Program-made: the position numbers and the translations under genes
Source: Streptomyces sp. R33
Lineage (GTDB): Bacteria; Actinomycetota; Actinomycetes; Streptomycetales; Streptomycetaceae
DNA: 64,000 nt
Assembly: GCF_041200175.1 (NCBI RefSeq)
Contig: NZ_CP165727.1
Span: forward strand, 2,480,001 to 2,544,000
Direction of reading: 5' to 3'
Part shown: one piece after another, positions 29,879-37,557 of the stretch
Layout of the letters: each line of letters begins with the position of its first letter
How positions within the stretch are numbered: the stretch's first letter is position 1
Notes under the pieces: generated by a model
What the model was told of the DNA's origin: nothing
Database searches by the model: none
The model's input: only the letters and a program-made list of their open reading frames with translations

Positions 29879-29905
29879 TGGCCACACCAACGTTTGGAGT
29901 GGCCA
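29879..29905 (+). promoter_or_regulatory. 27-bp dyad over the amidohydrolase ribosome site
   Basis: Arms TGGCCACnCCAA and TTGGnGTGGCCA flank three bases. The dyad ends at the A of the ATG at 29905, covering the ribosome site, and is 79 bp from the divergent LacI start. It is the best candidate operator for that regulator. Confidence 0.55.
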
Positions 29906-31815
29906 TGACCTCTGCTTCTGCTTCGCCTTCTCCCCTCTCGCGGCGGGGCCTTCTCGGGGCCGTCGGCGCGGCGGGCGCGGCCGGTCTGCTGGGCGCGGGG
30001 CCGGCAGCGGCCTCTTCCTCCGGCTCCGGGTCGCGCGGTTCGGCCGCCCTGGTGATCCACAACGCCCGGGTGTTCACCGGTACCGCCGGCGGCGGTGCGC
30101 CGGTGGAGGCCGTCGCGGTCGGCCGGGACGGGAAGATCCTGGCCACCGGGAGCGGTTCGGCGGTGCGCCGGCACATCGGGCGGGACACCGAGGTCGTCGA
30201 TGCGCACGGGAACACCGTGATGAGCGGCGTCCACGACGGGCACGTGCACCCGCTGGGCGCCGGCGACCGCTCCCTGCGGCCCTCGCTGGAAGGGGCGGAG
30301 ACCACCCTGCCCGAGCTCCGGGAGCTGCTGGCCGGCTTCCTCGCCGACACGGGGGGCGCGGGTGCGGAGCCCGACGCCTGGCTGGTGGTGGAGGACTGGA
30401 ACCCGGTCGGGCTGCTGCCGACCGGGAGCGTGCCGCACCACTCGATGCTGGACGCGCTGGCGACCCGCAGACCCGTCGCGCTGGTCGGCGGCGACGGGCA
30501 CAACCTCTGGGTGAACCGGCGGGCCCTGGAGATCGCCGGGATCACGGCCGCCACCCCGGACCCGGTCGGCGGCCGGATCGTGAAGGGCCCGGACGGGCAG
30601 CCCACGGGCGTCCTGAAGGACGACGCCCAGGAGCTGGTGAAGCGGCACATCCCGGAGCCCTCGCGGGCCGAACTGGTGGCCGCCTGCGCGAAGGTGCTGG
30701 AGCTGGCGGCCGCGTCCGGGGTCACCACGATGATGGACGCCCTGGTGGGGCGGCACGAGCTGGAGCTCTACCAGGCCCTGTCGGCTGCGGGGAAGCTGCC
30801 GCAGCGGATCGTGCCGGCGATCCGGCTGGAGGCGGAGCAGACCAAGGACCCCGCGGCCTCGCTGGCGTACGCGCGCGGGCTGCGAAAGGAGTTCGAGGGG
30901 GTACGGGGCCTGCGGTTCGGGATGGTCAAGGTGTTCCTGGACGGGGTCATCGAGTACCCGGCGCAGACCGCGGCGCTGCTGGAGCCGTACCTGGACGGGA
31001 ACGGGAGGCCGACCGGCAACCGGGGCGAGCTGTACACCTCGGCGGCGGACTACGGCCGGCTCACGGCCGCGTTCAACAAGGCCGGCTGGCAGCTGCACGC
31101 CCATGGGCTCGGAGACCGGGCGGTACGGACGGCTTTGGACGGATACGCGTACGCCCGCCGGGTGACCGGTCAGCGGGATGCGCGCAATGCCGTGGCGCAT
31201 CTGCAGATCGTGGACCCGGCGGACCTGCGGCGCTTCGCGCAGCTGGGCGTCGCGGCCTGCATGCAGCTCCAGTGGGCCGCCGAGGACACCTGGACGATGG
31301 AGGCGCTGCTCCCGTACATCGGGCCGGAGCGCCACCGGTGGATGTACCCGGCACGCAGCCTGGAGCGGGCGGGGGCCCGGCTGACCGGCGGCTCGGACTG
31401 GCCGGTGGACGCGCTCCAGGTGTGGAACCAGCTGCGGACCGCGATCGACCGGCAGGGGGCGTACGGCACGGGCGAGCTGCACCGGGAGTTGGAGGGGCTG
31501 AGCCGGAGCTCGGTGCTGCGGATGCACACGTCGGGGACGGCGTGGCAGCTGAGGCAGGAGGGGCTGACGGGGACGGTGGAGCCGGGCAAGGCGGCGGACC
31601 TGGTGGTGCTGGACCGGGATGTGACCCGCTGTCCGGTGGCCGACATCAGCGGGACGGGCGTACGGATGACCCTGGTCGGCGGCCGGGTGGTGCACGACGC
31701 GGACTCGGCGACGGGCCGCGCCGCGGCGGCCCGGGCAGCCCGGGCGGGATCCGGTCCGCGTCCGGCCTCGTACGCGGCGGTGCACGGCGGCCGACACCAC
31801 GCCTGCGGGCACTGA
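29905..31815 (+). CDS. Tat-exported YtcJ-like amidohydrolase
   Basis: The 636-residue metal-dependent hydrolase of the amidohydrolase 3 (YtcJ/AepA-like) group starts with a Tat signal: LSRRGLLGAVGAAGAAG followed by an AAA-type cleavage region. Metal-site motifs are DGHVH (His113, His115), a mid-domain Lys segment GMVKVFLDG, HAHGLGDRAV, and the late Asp in GGSDWPVD. A C-terminal strand GKAADLVVLDRDVTRCP closes the small beta domain. Substrates are amides or cyclic amides; none can be named. ATG 29905 has GGAG 5 bases upstream and is preferred over a GTG six bases earlier. Its operator-like dyad links it to the divergent LacI gene. Confidence 0.88.
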   Translation: MTSASASPSPLSRRGLLGAVGAAGAAGLLGAGPAAASSSGSGSRGSAALVIHNARVFTGTAGGGAPVEAVAVGRDGKILATGSGSAVRRHIGRDTEVVDAHGNTVMSGVHDGHVHPLGAGDRSLRPSLEGAETTLPELRELLAGFLADTGGAGAEPDAWLVVEDWNPVGLLPTGSVPHHSMLDALATRRPVALVGGDGHNLWVNRRALEIAGITAATPDPVGGRIVKGPDGQPTGVLKDDAQELVKRHIPEPSRAELVAACAKVLELAAASGVTTMMDALVGRHELELYQALSAAGKLPQRIVPAIRLEAEQTKDPAASLAYARGLRKEFEGVRGLRFGMVKVFLDGVIEYPAQTAALLEPYLDGNGRPTGNRGELYTSAADYGRLTAAFNKAGWQLHAHGLGDRAVRTALDGYAYARRVTGQRDARNAVAHLQIVDPADLRRFAQLGVAACMQLQWAAEDTWTMEALLPYIGPERHRWMYPARSLERAGARLTGGSDWPVDALQVWNQLRTAIDRQGAYGTGELHRELEGLSRSSVLRMHTSGTAWQLRQEGLTGTVEPGKAADLVVLDRDVTRCPVADISGTGVRMTLVGGRVVHDADSATGRAAAARAARAGSGPRPASYAAVHGGRHHACGH

Positions 31816-31946
31816 TACACACAATGAGCCGAATGTCCGTAATGGGAATGATGCGACGAGAGAGGCGGGTGAGGAGGCGGGTGAAGGCGACGCTCAGGGC
31901 ATCTGACGGTCGGTAACACCCGTCTGCCACACCCGAAGCAGGAGGC

Positions 31947-31967
31947 ATCTCATATCTGAGATACGGT
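31947..31967 (+). promoter_or_regulatory. leaderless promoter with XRE-type dyads for the MurA-like gene
   Basis: A -10-like TACGGT at 31962-31967 ends exactly 6 bases before ATG 31974, so transcription would start at the start codon. No Shine-Dalgarno lies within 20 bases of the ATG. Overlapping dyads ATCTCA/TGAGAT (31947-31962) and TATCT/AGATA (31953-31963) touch the -10, fitting autoregulation by the XRE domain. No good -35 is seen. Confidence 0.55.
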
Positions 31968-31973
31968 GCATCC

Positions 31974-33503
31974 ATGGCAGACGACTACCTCGTACGCATC
32001 GGCAAGCTCATCCGTGACGCCCGGCAGCACCGGGGCTGGACGCAGAGTCAGCTCGCGGACGCGCTCGGCACCAGCCAGAGCGCCGTGAACCGGATCGAGC
32101 GCGGCAACCAGAACATCAGCCTTGAGATGATCGCCCGAATCGGTGAAGCTCTCGACAGCGAGATCGTCTCCCTGGGCTACGCCGGCCCGATGCATCTGCG
32201 GGTCGTCGGCGGCCGCCGGCTGTCCGGCGCCATCGACGTCAAGACGAGCAAGAACGCGTGCGTGGCGCTGCTGTGCGCCTCGCTGCTCAACAAGGGCCGT
32301 ACGGTCCTGCGGCGGGTCGCCCGCATCGAGGAGGTCTACCGGCTCCTCGAGGTCCTGAACTCCATCGGTGTCCGCACGCGCTGGATCAACGAGGGCGTGG
32401 ACCTCGAGATCGTCCCGCCGGCCCGCCTCGACATGGACGCCATGGACGCGGACGCGGCCCGCCGCACCCGGAGCATCATCATGTTCCTGGGCCCGCTGCT
32501 GCACCGGATGGACCAGTTCCGCCTGCCGTACGCCGGCGGCTGCGACCTCGGCACCCGCACCATCGAGCCGCACATGATCGCCCTGCGCCGCTTCGGCCTG
32601 GACATCACCGCGACCGAGGGCATCTACCACGCGAAGGTCGAGGCCGGGGTCTCCCCGGGCCGCCCGATCGTGCTGACCGAGCGCGGGGACACGGTCACCG
32701 AGAACGCGCTGCTGGCCGCCGCCCGGCACGAAGGCGTCACGGTCATCCGCAACGCCTCGTCCAACTACATGGTCCAGGACCTGTGCTTCTTCCTGGAAGC
32801 GCTGGGCGTGCGCGTGGAGGGCATCGGCACGACGACCCTGACCGTCCACGGCATCCCGAACATCGACGTGGACGTGGACTACTCCCCTTCCGAGGACCCG
32901 GTCGAGGCGATGAGCCTGGTCGCGGCCGCGGTGGTCACGGAGTCGGAGCTGACGATCCGCCGGGTCCCGATCGAGTTCATGGAGATCGAGCTCGCGGTGC
33001 TGGAGGAGATGGGCCTCGACCACGACCGCTCGGCGGAGTACACGGCGGACAACAACCGCACCCGCCTGGTCGACCTGACGGTCCGCCCCTCGAAGCTCGA
33101 GGCGCCGATCGACAAGATCCACCCGATGCCGTTCCCCGGGCTGAACATCGACAACGTCCCGTTCTTCGCGGCCATCGCGGCCGCCGCCCAGGGCCAGACC
33201 CTGATCCACGACTGGGTGTACGACAACCGGGCCATCTACCTGACGGACCTGAACCGCCTCGGCGGCCGCCTCCAACTCCTGGACCCCCACCGCGTTCTGG
33301 TCGAGGGCCCGACGCGCTGGCGCGCGGCGGAGATGATGTGCCCGCCGGCCCTGCGCCCGGCGGTGGTCGTCCTCCTGGCCATGATGGCGGCGGAGGGCAC
33401 CTCGGTCCTGCGCAATGTCTACGTGATCAACCGCGGCTACGAGGAACTGGCGGAACGCCTCAACTCGGTGGGCGCCCAGATCGAAATCTTCCGCGACATC
33501 TGA
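31974..33503 (+). CDS. XRE helix-turn-helix fused to MurA-like enolpyruvyltransferase
   Basis: Residues about 5-62 are an XRE/Cro HTH (RDARQHRGWTQSQLADALGTSQSAVNRIERG). Residues about 75-509 are an EPSP synthase/MurA fold. MurA catalytic features are retained: TSKNA with the Lys-Asn pair, and the mobile loop YAGGCDLGTR whose Cys corresponds to the PEP-reactive Cys115. Thus it may still form UDP-GlcNAc-enolpyruvate, the first step of peptidoglycan precursor synthesis. S. coelicolor has a comparable MurA2 (SCO5998) beside aconitase. A regulator that senses UDP-GlcNAc or PEP is an alternative. The total of 509 residues equals a normal MurA plus about 75 residues. The gene appears leaderless. Confidence 0.88.
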   Translation: MADDYLVRIGKLIRDARQHRGWTQSQLADALGTSQSAVNRIERGNQNISLEMIARIGEALDSEIVSLGYAGPMHLRVVGGRRLSGAIDVKTSKNACVALLCASLLNKGRTVLRRVARIEEVYRLLEVLNSIGVRTRWINEGVDLEIVPPARLDMDAMDADAARRTRSIIMFLGPLLHRMDQFRLPYAGGCDLGTRTIEPHMIALRRFGLDITATEGIYHAKVEAGVSPGRPIVLTERGDTVTENALLAAARHEGVTVIRNASSNYMVQDLCFFLEALGVRVEGIGTTTLTVHGIPNIDVDVDYSPSEDPVEAMSLVAAAVVTESELTIRRVPIEFMEIELAVLEEMGLDHDRSAEYTADNNRTRLVDLTVRPSKLEAPIDKIHPMPFPGLNIDNVPFFAAIAAAAQGQTLIHDWVYDNRAIYLTDLNRLGGRLQLLDPHRVLVEGPTRWRAAEMMCPPALRPAVVVLLAMMAAEGTSVLRNVYVINRGYEELAERLNSVGAQIEIFRDI

Positions 33504-33592
33504 TGCGGTGACGGGTCCGGGCGCCCCGGATGGTGCAGGCGGGCCCCCCGTGCACCACTCCCGGGCGACCGCGCTCTGGCCGTGACCCCACC

Positions 33593-33629
33593 TGCGGGCC
33601 CGCCGCTCTGCCTGAGCGGCGGGCCCGCA
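33593..33629. terminator. terminator after the MurA-like gene
   Basis: Perfect 15-bp arms (33593-33607 and 33615-33629) with a 7-base loop lie 90 bases after the stop. Confidence 0.88.
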
Positions 33630-33637
33630 CGTTCATG

Positions 33638-33651
33638 GGCATGCGCATGCC
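33638..33651. promoter_or_regulatory. 14-bp perfect palindrome
   Basis: GGCATGCGCATGCC lies just after the terminator and 93 bp before the excalibur lipoprotein start. It may be an operator for that gene. No protein is suggested by sequence. Confidence 0.3.
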
Positions 33652-33743
33652 GGGGAAAGCGGCGTGAAACCGCTTCGCGTGTGGTGGAGTGACACGCGTA
33701 CGCTGCGGCGGTTCTGCAGAGTGTTGATCTTGGGGGGCCATTC

Positions 33744-34388
33744 ATGTTCCACCGTCGGGGATTCGCCGTGGCAGCGCTCGTGGGGGCAGTGGTCCTGCTC
33801 GGCAGCGGATGCGAGGATGCCGCGCCGAAGAAGGGGGCGGACAAGCCAGCCGGCGCCACGACCCCTGCCGCGCCTGCGGCCTCGCCCAGTACGGCCGCGA
33901 TGCCCACGCTCGTCGGGCAGAAGTTCACCGACGCCGAGGCCGCCGTCAAGAAGCTGGTCAGCAGAGCCGTCGAGGCGCGCAGCGCCTACAGCGACGTCCC
34001 GTTGGCCGCGGACCACGCCGCGTGGGCGGTGTGCTTCCAGACCCCGGCGGCCGGGAGCCCCCTCGAGCCGTCGTCCGCCGTCGAGCTCTCGCTCGTCGCG
34101 CCCGGCAAGCCGTGCCCGGACAAGGCCGGCGCCGCCCTCGCCCCCTCGAAGGCCCCGGCGGCGAGCCGGACTCCCGCCCCGCCGAAGCCGAAGACCTCGC
34201 CCCCGACCGACGGCGGCTCCACCGGCGGTGACGGCGGCGGCAGCGGGGGCGGCAGCGGCGGGAGCAGCGTCTATTTCAAGAGCTGCGCCGAAGCCAAGGC
34301 CGCCGGGGCGGCGCCCATGCGGCGCGGCCAGCCCGGTTACCGCGACGCCCTCGACCGGGACAAGGACGGCATCGCCTGCGACAAGTAG
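33744..34388 (+). CDS. lipoprotein with PASTA-like and excalibur calcium-binding domains
   Basis: The 214-residue protein has a lipoprotein signal (HRRG, hydrophobic core, LLGSGC with Cys23). Residues about 53-120 resemble one PASTA domain (MPTLVGQKFTDAEAAVKKL). A Pro/Gly-rich linker follows, and the C-terminal 40 residues are an excalibur domain (YFKSCAEAKAAGAAP, then DRDKDGIACDK) with the Asp-rich calcium loop and two Cys. It is probably surface-anchored and may sense or bind wall material. The ribosome site is a GGGGGG run 8 bases upstream. Exact role unknown. Confidence 0.85.
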   Translation: MFHRRGFAVAALVGAVVLLGSGCEDAAPKKGADKPAGATTPAAPAASPSTAAMPTLVGQKFTDAEAAVKKLVSRAVEARSAYSDVPLAADHAAWAVCFQTPAAGSPLEPSSAVELSLVAPGKPCPDKAGAALAPSKAPAASRTPAPPKPKTSPPTDGGSTGGDGGGSGGGSGGSSVYFKSCAEAKAAGAAPMRRGQPGYRDALDRDKDGIACDK

Positions 34389-34503
34389 TGACAAAGAGGC
34401 AAACCGACCGATGTGTTTCAGCCGCGTGGCGGAGCGATCCTCGGCGCCTGCGGCGCGGGCCGGGCAGAATCGGCCCCGTCGGTACGGTGTCGAGGGGGCG
34501 GCC

Positions 34504-35886
34504 ATGGCAGCAGCGGATACACGGACGGAAACCGGTACGGAGGTACCCGCGCTCGGGGGAATGCCCCTGCTCGGTTCCCTCTTCGACCTGAAATCGGACT
34601 CGCTCGGAACCTATCTGCGCGCCCAGCAGCAGCGCGGCGACGTCGTACGGATCACCGCCGGCCCGCCGGGGCTGCGCGCCGAGCTGTACTGCGTCTTCTC
34701 CGCGGAGGGTGCGCAGCAGGTCCTGGCCTCGGAGTCGGCCAACTTCCGCAAGGACAACGCCTTCTACCAGGAGCTCCGGGACTCCTTCGGCAACGGTCTG
34801 CTGACCAGCCAGGACGAGGACTACCTGCGCCAGCGCCGGCTGGTCCAGCCGCTGTTCACCAAGCGCCGGGTGGACGGCTACGCCGGCGCCGTCGCGGCCG
34901 AGACCCAGGCGGTGGTCGCGGGCTGGGCGCAGGCTCCCGGCGAAGTCGTCGACGTCGGCGAGGAGATGATGCAGCTCGCCCTGCGCGCGGTCGCCCGGAT
35001 CCTGTTCGGCACGGACGTGGAGGCCACCGTCGACGTCGTCGACCGGTGTTTTCCGGTCATCACGGAGTACGTGCTGCGCCGCGGTTACTCCCCCGCCAAC
35101 TTCCCGCGTACCTGGCCCACTCCGGGCAACAAGCGGGCGGCCGCCGCGATGGACGAGCTCTACGCGGTGTGCGACAGGATCATCGCCGAGCGGCGCAGTG
35201 GTGCCCCGGCCGGGGGCGAGGACCTGCTGAGCCTGCTCGCCGCCGCAACGAGCACCGACGACGGGGAGTTCGACGCCGCCGAGCTGCGCGACCAGGTCCT
35301 GATCTTCCTGCTCGCCGGCCACGAGACGACGGCCACCTCGCTCGCCTTCTCGCTGCACCTGCTGGCCCGCCACCCCGAGCAGCAGGCGCGGGCCCGGGAG
35401 GAGATCTCCCGCGTCCTGGGCGACCGTACGCCGGAGGCCGCCGACCTGGACCGGCTCCCGTACCTCACGCAGGTCCTCAAGGAGGCGATGCGGCTCTATC
35501 CCGCCGCCCCGGTCATCGGCCGCAGTTCGGTCGCGGCCACCGAGGTCGGGGGACGGACCATTCCGGCGGGCTCGGACGTGATCCTGGCCCCGTGGGTGAC
35601 GCACCGGCACCCTGGGTACTGGCCGGATCCGGACCGCTTCGACCCGGACCGCTTCACCCCGGAGGCGGAAGCCGGGCGTCCCCGCTACGCCTGGTTCCCG
35701 TTCGGTGGCGGCCCGCGTGCCTGCATCGGGCAGCACTTCTCGATGCTGGAGTCGGTGATCGCGCTGGCGATGATCCTGCGGGCGCACGAGTTCGAGGCCG
35801 TGGACACCGACGTCCCGGTCAGCGCCGGGATCACCCTGCGGGCGGACGGCCCGATCCGCTGCCGGATCCGGAGCACGGCCGGATAG
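34504..35886 (+). CDS. cytochrome P450
   Basis: The 460-residue protein has all P450 landmarks: I-helix AGHETTATS near residue 278, K-helix ExxR as EAMRLYP, PERF-region DPDRFDPDRFTPE, and the haem loop FPFGGGPRACIGQH with Cys407. No membrane anchor is seen. The tyrosine and LSFHLL-type I-helix resemble fatty-acid or terpene hydroxylating P450s more than the typical Streptomyces CYP105 group. No ferredoxin or reductase gene is adjacent, so redox partners must be elsewhere. ATG 34504 has GAGGGGG 6 bases upstream. The substrate is unknown. Confidence 0.93.
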   Translation: MAAADTRTETGTEVPALGGMPLLGSLFDLKSDSLGTYLRAQQQRGDVVRITAGPPGLRAELYCVFSAEGAQQVLASESANFRKDNAFYQELRDSFGNGLLTSQDEDYLRQRRLVQPLFTKRRVDGYAGAVAAETQAVVAGWAQAPGEVVDVGEEMMQLALRAVARILFGTDVEATVDVVDRCFPVITEYVLRRGYSPANFPRTWPTPGNKRAAAAMDELYAVCDRIIAERRSGAPAGGEDLLSLLAAATSTDDGEFDAAELRDQVLIFLLAGHETTATSLAFSLHLLARHPEQQARAREEISRVLGDRTPEAADLDRLPYLTQVLKEAMRLYPAAPVIGRSSVAATEVGGRTIPAGSDVILAPWVTHRHPGYWPDPDRFDPDRFTPEAEAGRPRYAWFPFGGGPRACIGQHFSMLESVIALAMILRAHEFEAVDTDVPVSAGITLRADGPIRCRIRSTAG

Positions 35887-35910
35887 CGACCGGACGGCTC
35901 GGACGGCCCC

Positions 35911-37458
35911 TCAGACGGCCGCCGGGGCGTGGTTGCCCTTGAGGCGTTCCAGGTCCGACGGGCGGACCTGGATCACGAGCAGCGCAATGGCCGCGGAGAC
36001 CAGGGCGAAGCAGGCCGCGACGATGAACGCGGAGCTCACGCCCGAGGTGAGCACCTGGTCGCCCCACGGGTCCGGCAGCTGCCCGGTCCGCAGGAAGAGG
36101 GCCTTCTGGGCGGGGTCGGCCTGGCTCAGGAAGGCCGGGACCTGGTCGTGGGCCTCGTTGCGGCTGGCCGTGCCGAACACCGTGACCAGGATGGACAGGC
36201 CCAGCGATCCGCCCACCTGCTGCGTCGTGTTGAGCAGTCCGGAGGCAGCGCCCGACTCCCGGTCGGGGACGTTGGACAGGGCCATCAGGGTCAGCGAGAC
36301 GAAGTTCATGCCCATGCCGAGGCTGAAGACGAGTATCGGGCCCAGGATGCTGCCCAGGTACGTCGAGTCGACGTCGGTCCGCGTCAGCCAGGCCAGGCCG
36401 GCCGACGCGCACAGCGCTCCCGCCACCATGAAGGGTTTCGGCCCGTACTTCGGCAGGAGCTGGGAGGTGACGCCCGCGCCGACGGCGATGACGGCGCTCA
36501 CCGGCAGGAAGGCGAGGCCGGCCTGCAGCGGGCTGAAGCCCAGTACGTTCTGCACGAACAGGGTCAGGAAGAAGAACATGCCGAACATGGCGCAGGCCAG
36601 GAAGAGCATGATGCCGTAGGACCCGGCCCGGTTGCGGTCGGCGAACATGTGCAGAGGGGTGATCGGCTGCGGCGAGCGCCGTTCGTTGAGGAAGAACAGC
36701 AGGAGCAGGACCACGGCCGCCCCGAAGGAGCCGAGCGTGATCGGGTCGGTCCAGCCCTCCTGGGAGGCGCGGATGAAGCCGTAGACGAGCGCGACCATGC
36801 CGAGCGTGGACAGCAGCGCGCCGGCGACGTCGAAGTGTCCGGGGTGGCGTGCGGACTCGCGGATGACGCGCCGGGCCATCAGGGCGATGGCCAGGGCGAT
36901 CGGGACGTTGACGAAGAGCACCCAGCGCCAGTTGAGCCACTCGACGAGGACGCCGCCGGCCAGCAGTCCGATCGCGCCGCCGCCCGCCGAGACGGCGGCG
37001 AACACGGCGAACGCCCGGTTGCGCGGCGGGCCTTCGCGGAACGTGGTGGTGATCAGCGCCAGGGCGGTCGGGGAGGCGATGGCGCCGCCGACGCCCTGCA
37101 GGGCCCGGGCGGCCATCAGCTGGCCCTCGTTCTGGGCGAGCCCGCCGAGCAGTGAGGCCAGGCCGAAGAGGAGCACGCCGAAGATGAACACGCGTTTGCG
37201 GCCGAGGATGTCGCCGGTGCGCCCGCCGAGGAGGAGCAGTCCGCCGAAGGTGAGGGTGTAGGCGTTGACGACCCAGGACAGGCTTTCGGTGGAGAAGCCG
37301 AGGGCGGTCTGGATGTGCGGCAGCGCGATGTTCACGATGGTGATGTCGAGAACGACCATGAGCTGACAGGAGGCGATGACGACCAGCGCCAGCCCGTTGC
37401 CGCTGCCCCGGACCTTGCCGTCGGTCCCCTTGCTGGTCGGCGTTGCGTTCCGGTCCAC
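35911..37458 (-). CDS. DHA2-type MFS efflux transporter (14 TM)
   Basis: The protein has about 14 hydrophobic segments and the drug:H+ antiporter motifs MVVLDITIVNIALPHI (motif D1), GGRTGDILGRKRVF (motif A) and GGGAIGLLAGGVLVEWLNWRW (motif C), typical of EmrB/QacA exporters. The start is uncertain: GTG 37458 gives 515 residues with a short soluble tail, but AAAAGG abuts it; an ATG at 37521 has no ribosome site. It is divergent from the S9 peptidase across a short region with a strong dyad. The exported compound is unknown. Confidence 0.88.
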   Translation of the reverse strand: MDRNATPTSKGTDGKVRGSGNGLALVVIASCQLMVVLDITIVNIALPHIQTALGFSTESLSWVVNAYTLTFGGLLLLGGRTGDILGRKRVFIFGVLLFGLASLLGGLAQNEGQLMAARALQGVGGAIASPTALALITTTFREGPPRNRAFAVFAAVSAGGGAIGLLAGGVLVEWLNWRWVLFVNVPIALAIALMARRVIRESARHPGHFDVAGALLSTLGMVALVYGFIRASQEGWTDPITLGSFGAAVVLLLLFFLNERRSPQPITPLHMFADRNRAGSYGIMLFLACAMFGMFFFLTLFVQNVLGFSPLQAGLAFLPVSAVIAVGAGVTSQLLPKYGPKPFMVAGALCASAGLAWLTRTDVDSTYLGSILGPILVFSLGMGMNFVSLTLMALSNVPDRESGAASGLLNTTQQVGGSLGLSILVTVFGTASRNEAHDQVPAFLSQADPAQKALFLRTGQLPDPWGDQVLTSGVSSAFIVAACFALVSAAIALLVIQVRPSDLERLKGNHAPAAV

Positions 37459-37527
37459 CTTTTCGACGCTAAACCTGCTACCGGGGGTACACCACTCGAA
37501 TGGCCTAGCCCCGAACGACATGTACAG

Positions 37528-37548
37528 TGTGCCATTTCACATGACACA
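37528..37548. promoter_or_regulatory. 21-bp dyad between the MFS pump and S9 peptidase genes
   Basis: TGTGCCAT and ATGACACA flank five bases and match at 7 of 8 arm positions. Size and symmetry fit a TetR-type operator. It is 10 bp before the peptidase ATG, so a bound protein would block a leaderless start. No TetR gene is adjacent. Confidence 0.5.
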
Positions 37549-37557
37549 CTACCGATC

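Noticed and set aside
31824..31916. 30-codon ORF MSRMSVMGMMRRERRVRRRV...
   Set aside because: Basic, Met-rich and without a Shine-Dalgarno; its sequence is the tail of a longer shadow frame, and nothing supports translation.
37459..37521. ATG 37521 as start of the MFS pump
   Set aside because: No ribosome site and no -10 at leaderless spacing; GTG 37458 gives the usual short N-terminus, though it is also not ideal.
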